DNA from: Candidatus Colicola coprequi
GTDB taxonomy: Bacteria; Bacteroidota; Bacteroidia; Bacteroidales; Paludibacteraceae
NCBI GenBank assembly: GCA_018065765.1
Contig: JAGHSR010000062.1
Coordinates: 1-6,530, forward strand
Reading direction: 5' to 3'
Length of the DNA: 6,530 bases
Numbering within the stretch: position 1 is the first letter of the stretch; each line of letters begins with the position of its first letter. Under the pieces are notes generated by a model. The model was not told the DNA's origin and did not search any database. It saw only the letters and a list, made by a program, of their open reading frames with translations. Both the position numbers and the translations under genes were made by a program. Shown here in pieces: positions 1-6,524 of this stretch.

Positions 1-76
1 GGGGGATTCGAAAAGCGCAGCAATGCGAGCATAATCGACAGAACGAAGCTACGCGGAGTGGCGGAGAACCCCCGAC
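1..76 (-). repeat. Split copy of a tRNA-Ser T-arm and 3' end
   Basis: Non-coding stretch downstream of tRNA-Ser. Positions 1-12 (GGGGGATTCGAA) repeat exactly 141-152 minus its offset, that is the T-loop and 3' T-stem of the tRNA. Positions 59-68 (TGGCGGAGAA) repeat 130-139, the last ten bases of the tRNA including CCA, and are followed by CCCCCG, the other T-stem strand. Read on the minus strand, the T-arm GGGGG-TTC is joined directly to the acceptor end TCCGCCA, and the remaining TTCGAATCCCCC appears about 50 bases later. Between them, 15-21 and 48-54 form an imperfect inverted repeat (GCGCAGC/GCTACGC), and 23-32 is ATGC-GA-GCAT. It could be a decayed second tRNA, an attachment-site scar from integration at the tRNA 3' end, or a dispersed structured repeat. 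The element may continue left of the window. Confidence 0.45.
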
Positions 77-79
77 CGT

Positions 80-96
80 GGGGTGAGACATCCCCC
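80..96. repeat. Short G/C inverted repeat
   Basis: GGGG (80-83) and CCCC (92-95) flank the eight bases TGAGACAT and could form a small hairpin between the split T-arm copy and the tRNA terminator. There is no adjacent U-tract on either strand, so it is not a good terminator. Function unknown. Confidence 0.3.
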
Positions 97-101
97 TAAC
101 C

Positions 102-129
102 AAAAAAGAGTTCCCTAATGGAAACTCTT

Positions 130-130
<1 letters not shown>
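102..130 (-). terminator. Rho-independent terminator of tRNA-Ser
   Basis: On the minus strand, AAAGAGT-TTCC, loop ATTAG, GGA-ACTCTTT forms a stem of ten pairs with one bulged A. It runs straight into a T-tract (the A-run at 102-107 on the plus strand). The hairpin begins at the base that ends the encoded CCA of the tRNA, so the tRNA 3' end and the terminator stem abut. Placement and orientation fit termination of a single-gene tRNA transcript. Confidence 0.8.
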
Positions 131-219
<89 letters not shown>

Positions 220-220
220 T

Positions 221-236
221 CAAGACTAACGTCTTG
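221..236 (-). other. Hairpin in tRNA-Ser 5' leader
   Basis: CAAGAC-TAAC-GTCTTG is a perfect six-pair inverted repeat with a four-base loop. It ends one base before the 5' end of the mature tRNA, in the transcribed leader. It could affect RNase P processing or folding of the precursor. There is no U-tract, so it is not a terminator. Confidence 0.4.
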
Positions 237-294
237 CGATGGACTACTGTCCGAATTTGTGCTCAACGAGAGACATTTCCCTCAAAAGCGGCTG

Positions 295-325
295 CAAAGG
301 TACTACATTTTTTGGAACTGACAAA
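295..325 (-). promoter_or_regulatory. Bacteroidetes-type promoter for tRNA-Ser
   Basis: Minus-strand -33 element TTTG (CAAA at 322-325), 19-base spacer, and -7 element TACCTTTG (CAAAGGTA at 295-302). This matches the Bacteroidetes primary sigma consensus TTTG-N19-21-TAnnTTTG exactly. Transcription would start near 285-290 and give a leader of about 70 bases before the tRNA, to be removed by processing. Confidence 0.75.
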
Positions 326-329
326 ATTT

Positions 330-341
330 TTTTTCGAAAAA
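330..341. promoter_or_regulatory. AT-rich palindrome between divergent promoters
   Basis: TTTTTCGAAAAA is a perfect 12-base palindrome lying between the two divergent -33 elements (322-325 and 353-356), inside a run of A- and T-tracts. It could be an operator or an UP-like element serving both promoters, or simply a product of the AT-rich composition. Confidence 0.25.
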
Positions 342-352
342 GTAAAAAAAAA

Positions 353-384
353 TTTGCTCCTACGAAAAAAAATCAGTACCTTTG
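353..384 (+). promoter_or_regulatory. Bacteroidetes-type promoter for the zinc-protein gene
   Basis: TTTG at 353-356, 20-base spacer and TACCTTTG at 377-384 match the Bacteroidetes consensus. The start codon at 413 is 28 bases after the -7 box, so the 5' leader would be about 20 bases. No good promoter is visible in 872-944, so this one may also drive the downstream genes by read-through. Confidence 0.75.
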
Positions 385-412
385 TACCGTTAATCTATTT
401 AATCGTACTCCT

Positions 413-871
413 ATGGCAGAAGAAACTACTTACTATTGTCGCAAATGCGGTGTCAAATTGCCGCTTGATGCAGCCGTCATCAGCAAGCACTACGAGAAAG
501 CACATTTTTCCGATTGGGCTACGCAGAAAGATTTGATCAACCGCATGCCGAAAGCATTTGTCAGCACCAGCAAGTCCGGTCCGAAAATTCCCGTTGCAGA
601 GAAACCAAAACCGGTAGCTAAAATAGAGTCAGACAAGACAGCCTCAGCCAATCAAAAAGCGAACAAAGACGACATCACACAACGACTGAACACCTGCCGT
701 GACAAGATTCTGCACAAAGGTCCGGATACGTTCGTGTGTGAATGCTGCAAGCGTACCATGAGTGCAGGAATGCGACTACTATGCAACCGCGAGCACTTCA
801 CATTGTGCCCAGAGTGTTACAATGTATGTAGAATAGGTATTCCTCACAAGACACGAGATATGCAGATTTAG
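413..871 (+). CDS. Small protein with two putative zinc-binding modules
   Basis: Predicted cytoplasmic protein of 152 residues with no signal peptide or membrane segment. The N-terminal module has C9-x2-C12 and H26-x4-H31, a C2H2-like arrangement. A lysine-, proline- and serine-rich linker without obvious fold spans about 47-87. The C-terminal module has C109-x2-C112 and C132-x2-C135, a zinc-ribbon or treble-clef pattern, with further C95, C111, C124, H128 and C139 nearby. The start at 413 is chosen because the frame stays open upstream but the promoter lies at 353-384, so an upstream start would precede transcription. The zinc modules suggest nucleic-acid or protein binding, but I do not recognise a characterised family. 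The next gene follows after 73 bases on the same strand; no strong terminator separates them. Confidence 0.85.
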   Translation: MAEETTYYCRKCGVKLPLDAAVISKHYEKAHFSDWATQKDLINRMPKAFVSTSKSGPKIPVAEKPKPVAKIESDKTASANQKANKDDITQRLNTCRDKILHKGPDTFVCECCKRTMSAGMRLLCNREHFTLCPECYNVCRIGIPHKTRDMQI

Positions 872-872
872 A

Positions 873-916
873 TAAGACCGCTCGCGGTAGGAGGTAAGAC
901 CGCTGGTACTGTAAGA
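873..916 (+). repeat. Short direct repeats with overlapping hairpins
   Basis: TAAGACCGCT occurs at 873-882 and 895-904 (22-base period), with a partial third copy TAAGA at 912-916. GCGGT at 884-888 can pair with ACCGC at 877-881 or with ACCGC at 899-903. The second pairing would loop out AGGAGG at 889-894. It lies in the leader of the NamZ gene, 29 bases before its start. It may be a weak attenuator, a leader switch or a decaying tandem repeat. No clear promoter or terminator is seen in this gap. Confidence 0.4.
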
Positions 917-944
917 GGTAGGATACAAACTGAAATTAACTAAT

Positions 945-2189
945 ATGAAAACAAAATTGTATGTATTAGCCCTCGTATTGGGAGGGATGTTAGCAGGCTG
1001 CAGCAATGGACATAATTGCAGTCAAGCCAGAGTTAAAACCGGTATTGATGTATTGGAAGAGGACGGATTTGCCATGTTCCGCGGCAAACGCGTTGGACTA
1101 TGCACCAATCCGACAGGTGTGGACAGAAACCTCAAATCTACCGTAGATATTTTCTACGAAGCAGAGGATGTAAACTTGGTGGCTCTGTTCGGTCCCGAAC
1201 ATGGCGTTCGCGGCAATGTGCACGCAGGAGACCATGTGGGCAACGAAGTGGACAGCAAGACAGGTATCACAATGTACTCGTTGTATGGAGCCACACGCAA
1301 ACCTACCCAAGAAATGATGGATCAAATAGATGTCATGGTGTACGATATACAAGACAATGGTTGCCGTAGTTATACCTATATCTCCACCATGGGCATGCTG
1401 ATGGAAGCTTGCGCTGAATACGACAAAGAGTTAGTCATCCTCGACCGTCCTAATCCACTGGGCGGCAGAAAAATAGAAGGAAACTTGGTAGAAGATGGCT
1501 ATATCAGTTTTGTCAGCCAATTCAAGATTCCCTACCTATATGCTCAGACCCCCGGCGAATTGGCAACCTATCTAAACGCCAAGAGTGACAAACCATGTAA
1601 ACTGACCGTAGTAAAAATGCACGGCTGGACACGAGATATGAACTGGGACGACACCGGACTGGAATGGGTGGTAGCTTCCCCTCATGTACCTCATGGTAGC
1701 AGTTGCTACTTCTACCCCGCAACAGGCATTTTGGGAGAGTTCGGATTCTTCAACATCGGTGTAGGATATACTCTGCCCTTTGAGATGGTCGGCAGCAACT
1801 GGATTACCAATGCCGACAGCGTAGCAAACGCCTTGAATGCACTGAACCTGCCGGGCGTAAAATTCCGTCCTATTTACTTCAAACCATTCTACGCCGTAGG
1901 TCAAGGCGAACAAATGCAAGGCATACAGATACACATCATGGATTATGACAAAGTGTATCTGAGCGAAATACAATTCTACATCGTACAAGAACTCTACAAG
2001 TTGTATCCGGAGCATGACCTGTTCCGCGACTGCAATCAAAACCGCTTCAACATGTTTGACAAAGTGTGCGGCACCAACTACATCCGCGAGCACTTCTCAC
2101 AAGGCTACAATTGGTCTGACGTGAAACCCTATTGGGACAAAGATATAGAAGCATATAGACAAGAGTCAAGTTTGTACTATCTGTACTAA
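945..2189 (+). CDS. namZ: NamZ-like exo-beta-N-acetylmuramidase lipoprotein (DUF1343, GH171)
   Basis: A 414-residue member of the DUF1343 family, whose founder, Bacillus subtilis NamZ (YbbC), removes terminal MurNAc from peptidoglycan fragments. It starts with a lipoprotein signal peptide: MKTK, a hydrophobic stretch (5-15) and lipobox LAGC with acylated C19. No acidic export signal follows the cysteine, so a periplasmic rather than surface location is likelier. Family motifs appear in order: CTNPTG (53-58), FGPEHGVRG (82-90, with the E85-H86 pair expected in the active site), SLYG (112-115), DIQDNGCRSYTY (134-145) and DRPNPLGG (167-174). Length is normal for the family and no key segment is missing. 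The stop overlaps the next start (TAATG at 2187-2191), indicating translational coupling to the oxidoreductase. The family is well supported; exact substrate is inferred. Confidence 0.9.
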   Translation: MKTKLYVLALVLGGMLAGCSNGHNCSQARVKTGIDVLEEDGFAMFRGKRVGLCTNPTGVDRNLKSTVDIFYEAEDVNLVALFGPEHGVRGNVHAGDHVGNEVDSKTGITMYSLYGATRKPTQEMMDQIDVMVYDIQDNGCRSYTYISTMGMLMEACAEYDKELVILDRPNPLGGRKIEGNLVEDGYISFVSQFKIPYLYAQTPGELATYLNAKSDKPCKLTVVKMHGWTRDMNWDDTGLEWVVASPHVPHGSSCYFYPATGILGEFGFFNIGVGYTLPFEMVGSNWITNADSVANALNALNLPGVKFRPIYFKPFYAVGQGEQMQGIQIHIMDYDKVYLSEIQFYIVQELYKLYPEHDLFRDCNQNRFNMFDKVCGTNYIREHFSQGYNWSDVKPYWDKDIEAYRQESSLYYLY

Positions 2190-4945
2190 TGAAAAAATAT
2201 ATTGAACGATTGGCATGGGGGACAGATGCAGGTTTTTACCGCATGATTCCCGAGGAAGTGCTACATCCTGCAAGCGAAGCGGACGTGCAGGCTATCCTTG
2301 CGCGGGCGCACAAAGAGCACAAGCACATCACATTCCGTGCAGCAGGTACCAGTCTTAGCGGACAAGCTATCTCCGACAGTCTGTTGGTGGTTTGTGGCAA
2401 GAAGTGGGAGCAATACTCCATTCATCAGGACAAAGAAAAAGAGTTGACCATCACCCTGCAACCCGGTATCATCGGTCAACGTGTGAACGACATACTGAAG
2501 CCCTACCATCGTCGGTTCACTCCCGACCCTGCCAGTATCAAGTCTGCCATGGTGGGCGGCATCGTGATGAACAATGCCAGTGGTATGTGTTGCGGAACGC
2601 ATGCCAATAGTTATCGCATGCTGGAGAGCGTACGAATCATCCTGCCGGATGGGACAATACTGGACACAGCAGACGAAGAGAGCAAGACTCAATTTAGAAT
2701 AACGCATGCCCGTTTTCTGCAAAGCATTCGAGACCTGAGATGGAGCACGATGCAGAACAAGCGTTTGGTGGAACTCATTCGTCGCAAATACAGCATCAAG
2801 AATGTGACAGGACTAACTCTGCTACCACTGGTGGAGTACGAGGACCCGTTTGACATCATAGCTCACTTGATAGTAGGGAGCGAAGGTACGCTGGCATTCC
2901 TAAGCAACATAACCATGCGCACGGGAGAGGATTATCCATACAGTGCATCGGCTCTACTGCTCTACCCTACCGCACGGGAGGCTTGTGACGAGGTTATCCG
3001 CATGAAGAAAACAGGTGCACTGAGTGCTGCTGAATATTTCGACAGAAAAGCCATGCAGACCGTAGAGAACGACTTCCCCGAACTGAAAGGGCAACCCGAC
3101 GATGCAGGAGCCGTTCTCATCAAGATAGAAGCCGGCACCATAGAGGAACTGGAACACAAAAAACAGTTACTGGGCGTGGAAGGTTTTACGTCTGACCCTC
3201 AATTGGTGAATAAATACTGGGCAATGCGCAGTGGCATTTTCCCCGCTGTAGGAGGTACGCGAAAGATAGGAACTACCTGCCTGATAGAGGACATAGCCTT
3301 CCCCATTGAGTACTTGAGCGAGGCTACGTTGGACCTACAGCAACTATTCCGTGACCATAACTATCCGGATGCTGTCATCTACGGACATGCTTTGGAAGGT
3401 AATTACCACTTCATCCTCAATCAACGGTTTGACACCCAAGCAGCCATCGACCAGTATGACAAGATGATGCACGCTGTGGTCAAACTGGTGGTAGATAAGT
3501 ATCATGGCAGCCTCAAAGCCGAACATGGTACTGGCCGCAATATGGCTCCGTTCGTTCGTCGCGAATGGGGCAACGATGCCTACGAATTGATGGTGAAAAT
3601 CAAGAAACTGTTTGACCCCGACAATATCATGAACCCGGGGGTCATATTCAACGAGGACGAGACATCGTATCTGCAACATATCAAACCGTTGCCACGTGTG
3701 AATGAACTCATCGATCGTTGCATTGAGTGTGGATTCTGCGAAGTAAACTGCGTGAGTTGCGGGTTTGCCTTGAGTAGCCGTCAGCGTATTGTTGTTCAGC
3801 GCGAGATAGCACGACTGGAGAAAGCCGGCAAGAAGCGCCAAGCAGCAGCCCTACGCAAACAGTTCCGCCGCATTGGCAAAGACCTGTGCGCAGGAGATGG
3901 ACTCTGCTCAACATCTTGTCCGCTGAAAATCAACGTGGGCGAGTTGATTCACGAAATACGAGAACAAGAAATGTCCCATTGCGGTAATCGCATAGGCATA
4001 TGGGCAGGCAAGAACCTCAAACAGATAGGTGATGGTCTAAGTTCACTATTAGGCGTCGCCAACACAGCACACGTAGTGCTTGGTAGCAATATGATGTCGC
4101 TGATAGGCAAAGGGCTCCATTATGGTAGCGGTAAGACAATACCGCTATGGACTAAGGCTATGCCTAAGCCTATCAAGAAAAAACAGATTACTGACGCCGA
4201 AGACTACAACCAAGTTTATGGATTGCAAGGGATGCAAGACAAGCGCGTCGTATATTTCCCCAGTTGCTTGAACCAACGACTTGGCACTACCAAGGATGAT
4301 AAAGGGCAAGCCACCATCAACGATATGGTAGAACTGCTGAACAAAGCAGGATATGAGATCATCTTCCCAAAAGGAATGGAAAACCTATGCTGTGGTACTA
4401 TCTGGGAAAGCAAAGGTATGCCTAATGAAGCTCAACGCAAATCTGCCGAACTGGAACTCGCCCTGTTAGAGGCTTCCGAACATGGTCGTTGGCCTATCCT
4501 ATGCGACCAAAGTCCATGCCTTTATCGCATGCGAAACAACATGGAGCACCTCAAACTATACGAACCGGTGGAGTTCATTGACAAGTTCGTACTAAGCGAA
4601 TTGGAGATAACGCCTCTTGACACCTGCGTGGCTGTACATGCTACCTGCTCCACCCGCAAAATGGGACTAACAGACACCTTAGTGCGCGTGGCTAAGGCTT
4701 GCGCTCGTGAGGTGCTGCTGCCGGAAGAGATAGGTTGTTGCGCCTTTGCAGGTGATAAAGGTTTCACAGAACCCGAGTTGAACGAATGGGCATTGCGCAA
4801 ACTGCGTGGTCAAGTGGAGAAAGCCGGAGCCACACTTGGTTTCAGCAACTCACGTACCTGCGAGATAGGTCTCACTTTGCATTCAGGAATTGAGTATTGC
4901 AACATAGCACGGCTGGTCAACCGCGTATCCAAACGCCGTGATTAA
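2189..4945 (+). CDS. FAD-binding and iron-sulfur 2-hydroxyacid dehydrogenase (D-lactate dehydrogenase-like)
   Basis: A 918-residue fusion of a GlcD/Dld-like flavoprotein with a GlpC-like iron-sulfur part. The PCMH-type FAD domain spans about 20-240, with FRAAGTSLSGQA (49-60), NNASGMCCGT (128-137) and VGSEGTLAF (229-237). The FAD-oxidase C-terminal domain includes GHALEGNYHF (399-408), AEHGTGRN (444-451) and LFDPDNIMNPG (474-484). Ferredoxin-like clusters follow: C511, C514, C517, C521, then C567, C573, C577-P. Two CCG domains end the protein, with C734-C735 and C850-C851 marking them. The family oxidises D-2-hydroxyacids and passes electrons on, probably to the quinone pool at the membrane. 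D-lactate is the favoured substrate because of the coupled NamZ gene; glycolate or D-2-hydroxyglutarate (YdiJ-like) remain possible. No signal peptide or membrane helix. All cofactor motifs look intact. Confidence 0.92.
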   Translation: MKKYIERLAWGTDAGFYRMIPEEVLHPASEADVQAILARAHKEHKHITFRAAGTSLSGQAISDSLLVVCGKKWEQYSIHQDKEKELTITLQPGIIGQRVNDILKPYHRRFTPDPASIKSAMVGGIVMNNASGMCCGTHANSYRMLESVRIILPDGTILDTADEESKTQFRITHARFLQSIRDLRWSTMQNKRLVELIRRKYSIKNVTGLTLLPLVEYEDPFDIIAHLIVGSEGTLAFLSNITMRTGEDYPYSASALLLYPTAREACDEVIRMKKTGALSAAEYFDRKAMQTVENDFPELKGQPDDAGAVLIKIEAGTIEELEHKKQLLGVEGFTSDPQLVNKYWAMRSGIFPAVGGTRKIGTTCLIEDIAFPIEYLSEATLDLQQLFRDHNYPDAVIYGHALEGNYHFILNQRFDTQAAIDQYDKMMHAVVKLVVDKYHGSLKAEHGTGRNMAPFVRREWGNDAYELMVKIKKLFDPDNIMNPGVIFNEDETSYLQHIKPLPRVNELIDRCIECGFCEVNCVSCGFALSSRQRIVVQREIARLEKAGKKRQAAALRKQFRRIGKDLCAGDGLCSTSCPLKINVGELIHEIREQEMSHCGNRIGIWAGKNLKQIGDGLSSLLGVANTAHVVLGSNMMSLIGKGLHYGSGKTIPLWTKAMPKPIKKKQITDAEDYNQVYGLQGMQDKRVVYFPSCLNQRLGTTKDDKGQATINDMVELLNKAGYEIIFPKGMENLCCGTIWESKGMPNEAQRKSAELELALLEASEHGRWPILCDQSPCLYRMRNNMEHLKLYEPVEFIDKFVLSELEITPLDTCVAVHATCSTRKMGLTDTLVRVAKACAREVLLPEEIGCCAFAGDKGFTEPELNEWALRKLRGQVEKAGATLGFSNSRTCEIGLTLHSGIEYCNIARLVNRVSKRRD

Positions 4946-5160
4946 AGCCGTTTTCTTTGATATGGACGGAGTCATCTTTGACTCCATGCCCAATCACTCC
5001 GCTGCGTGGGAGATTGTAATGAAACAGCACGGACTGAATTTTTCAGCAGTCCAAGATGATCACCGCCTACGATGTGACCAAGGGTAAACCCGACCCCGAA
5101 CCCTACCTCAAAGCATGGGAACGAAGCGGCTATGCCAAAGACGAATGTTGCGTGGTGGAA
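4938..5160 (+). pseudogene. Broken HAD phosphatase / beta-phosphoglucomutase-like gene
   Basis: GTG at 4938 overlaps the preceding stop by eight bases and opens a frame whose product begins VIKAVFFDMDGVIFDS, the HAD motif I with nucleophile D8 and acid D10, followed by MPNHSAAW typical of the beta-phosphoglucomutase-like group. Similarity ends near 5040. The frame stops at 5085-5087 after 49 codons. In the +1 frame, from about 5044 to 5160, the sequence reads MITAYDVTKGKPDPEPYL and on to CCVVE, the later HAD block with motif III lysine. The intervening cap domain and motif II (by family size about 100 codons) are missing. Motif IV and the C-terminus beyond VVE are also gone. Both losses destroy the active site, so the gene is dead. 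An assembly chimera is an alternative but would need two separate joins. Confidence 0.85.
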
Positions 5161-5191
5161 AAATGGAATTTCCTATTTAGGATATTTTTCC
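5157..5191. repeat. Nested inverted repeat at the HAD/ATPase junction
   Basis: GGAAAAAT (5157-5164) and ATTTTTCC (5184-5191) form an eight-pair outer stem. TCCTA (5171-5175) and TAGGA (5178-5182) form an inner stem around TT. The structure covers the last codons and stop of the minus-strand ATPase and the end of the HAD remnant. No U-tract follows on either strand, so it is not a textbook terminator, though it could end or stabilise the convergent transcripts. Confidence 0.45.
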
Positions 5192-6456
5192 AATAACCAT
5201 TTCCAAGTAGGTATAATCTCTATTGAGCCAAATTCGTCCTCAATCGTTTGTTCTTCATCAAATGTAAAAATAGTACGACGCTCACATTCCAATACTTTCG
5301 GCAGTTTGCTCAATGCTGTAATTTCACGTTTGCGAGTATCTGTATCTTGAAGCGAATAGCAGACCTGAATAGCCCATTTCTTTTCGGGAATATAAAAATC
5401 CACTTCATATCCATTGCTATTATAGTACCAAACGGTATCATTATTGCTATCATGCCCATACATACGAAATAATTGCCCTGCTACTAAATTTTCCAACAAA
5501 GCAGTCTCACCGCCTATTAGGAAAAGGTTTAATACACCATTATCTACGAAATAGTACTTACAAATACTTTCTTTCTCACTTAATGCTACCGCAATATTTC
5601 GCAAACGAAGTATTAGCCATGCTTCCTCGCAATACCCAACATAACCGGCAATAGTTGGTACAGTTATTTTCCCACCAATGGTTGATACAATATTCGCCAA
5701 ACGTGTGTATGAAATTGGTTGCCTCACGCTCTCTGCCAACTTCTTAATCATCAACCGAAGTGCCACTGTATTGCTGATATTGTTACGCGAGGCGATATCT
5801 CCCAAATAGATTTTTTGATAAGTGCTACTAATATAGTCCCGTTTATTTTGTTGTCCAACAATCTCCGGTAGCCCTCCCCATAACAGATAGTCGTTATAGT
5901 TCTTAATCATATTGGCACGTCCCGAAGGAGACAACAATGCTAACTCATCAAAAGGAAATTCTAAATAGTCCATCACTTCCTTAAAACTGAATGGATATAT
6001 ATCTTTCTCTAAAAACCGTCCCCCTAACGTAGTCATAAACTCACTACTCAACATTTTTGCATTGCTACCGGTCAGGTATATAGTGTATTTATTATCCGCC
6101 ATCCTGCGAGCAAATTTCTCCCAACCTGCGATAATCTGTACTTCATCCAAAAACAACATGGGTTTATAATCATACATTTCGGCATACGCGTCAAGCAATC
6201 GGTCGAAGTCTTCATTGACAAAGTTTTCCAGCCGATTATCCTCAAAATTCAAATACAGAAACTCTTCAGCGCGATGCCCAATGGTCATCAAATGCTGAAT
6301 GCGCTGATAGATTGCATACGACTTGCCCGCACGTCGCACGCCTATGAAAGCATAATTCATATTATCCGCAACACTCAGAGACCGTTCAAAGAGTGAGCGT
6401 TTAACAATCTCCTGCTGATTTTCCAGAACGATTCGTTTTAAAATTTGTTTGTCCAT
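5173..6456 (-). CDS. AAA_14-DUF4143 family ATPase
   Basis: A 427-residue predicted cytoplasmic P-loop ATPase. Walker A is GVRRAGKS (39-46), Walker B is MLFLDE (100-105) followed by VQ, sensor 1 is YLTGSNA (127-133), and GGRF (145-148) supplies a candidate arginine finger. GGLPE (194-198) begins the DUF4143-type region. A winged-helix-like segment lies around 240-290. The tail has E322-N323 and YEVDFYIPEKKWAIQVC, resembling a PD-(D/E)XK nuclease core with E351 and D353, but the usual lysine after the second acid strand is replaced (IQVC), so it is probably inactive. The start at 6456 gives a full-length product. The gene is convergent to the operon, visibly AT-richer than it and abuts the truncated HAD gene, suggesting acquisition. 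Members are numerous in gut Bacteroidetes; cellular role is not established. Confidence 0.9.
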   Translation of the reverse strand: MDKQILKRIVLENQQEIVKRSLFERSLSVADNMNYAFIGVRRAGKSYAIYQRIQHLMTIGHRAEEFLYLNFEDNRLENFVNEDFDRLLDAYAEMYDYKPMLFLDEVQIIAGWEKFARRMADNKYTIYLTGSNAKMLSSEFMTTLGGRFLEKDIYPFSFKEVMDYLEFPFDELALLSPSGRANMIKNYNDYLLWGGLPEIVGQQNKRDYISSTYQKIYLGDIASRNNISNTVALRLMIKKLAESVRQPISYTRLANIVSTIGGKITVPTIAGYVGYCEEAWLILRLRNIAVALSEKESICKYYFVDNGVLNLFLIGGETALLENLVAGQLFRMYGHDSNNDTVWYYNSNGYEVDFYIPEKKWAIQVCYSLQDTDTRKREITALSKLPKVLECERRTIFTFDEEQTIEDEFGSIEIIPTWKWLLEKYPK

Positions 6457-6464
6457 TTAATACG

Positions 6465-6480
6465 TTATTTTACAAAATAA
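6465..6480. promoter_or_regulatory. AT-rich inverted repeat upstream of the ATPase gene
   Basis: TTATTTT-AC-AAAATAA has seven-base arms around two bases, and ends eight bases before the ATPase start codon, between the predicted promoter and the gene. It could be an operator for autoregulation or a small leader hairpin. Chance is a real possibility in such AT-rich DNA. Confidence 0.3.
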
Positions 6481-6516
6481 AGCATATTTATAAAATGCCA
6501 CTTAACAAAAATCGCA

Positions 6517-6524
6517 CAAAAATA
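6517..6524 (-). promoter_or_regulatory. Probable -7 promoter element of the ATPase gene
   Basis: Minus-strand TATTTTTG (CAAAAATA on the plus strand) matches TAnnTTTG and lies 60 bases upstream of the start codon. The -33 element would fall beyond the right edge of the window, so only half of the promoter can be examined. Confidence 0.45.

Noticed and set aside
239..412. Upstream extension of the zinc-protein frame to an ATG at 239
   Set aside because: The extension runs across the two divergent promoters and low-complexity A/T tracts, and its start would precede the predicted transcription start. The ATG at 413 follows the promoter at the usual distance.
873..916. Possible CRISPR-like repeats
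   Set aside because: The repeated unit is only ten bases, there are two full copies, and no regular spacers or cas genes are present.
1572..2093. Long antisense frame inside namZ
   Set aside because: It is opposite a protein with strong family motifs throughout, has no recognisable motif of its own, and fits the usual shadow of a coding region.
3344..3841. Long antisense frame inside the oxidoreductase gene
   Set aside because: It mirrors the conserved FAD-oxidase and iron-sulfur region and shows no promoter or motif of its own.
5132..5472. Plus-strand frames opposite the ATPase gene
   Set aside because: They lie antisense to the C-terminal part of the ATPase, which has a full set of P-loop motifs, and their products resemble no family.
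5173..6456. The ATPase gene as an insertion sequence
   Set aside because: No transposase motif, terminal inverted repeats or target-site duplication can be seen; the right end is only 74 bases from the window edge, so a larger mobile element cannot be excluded.
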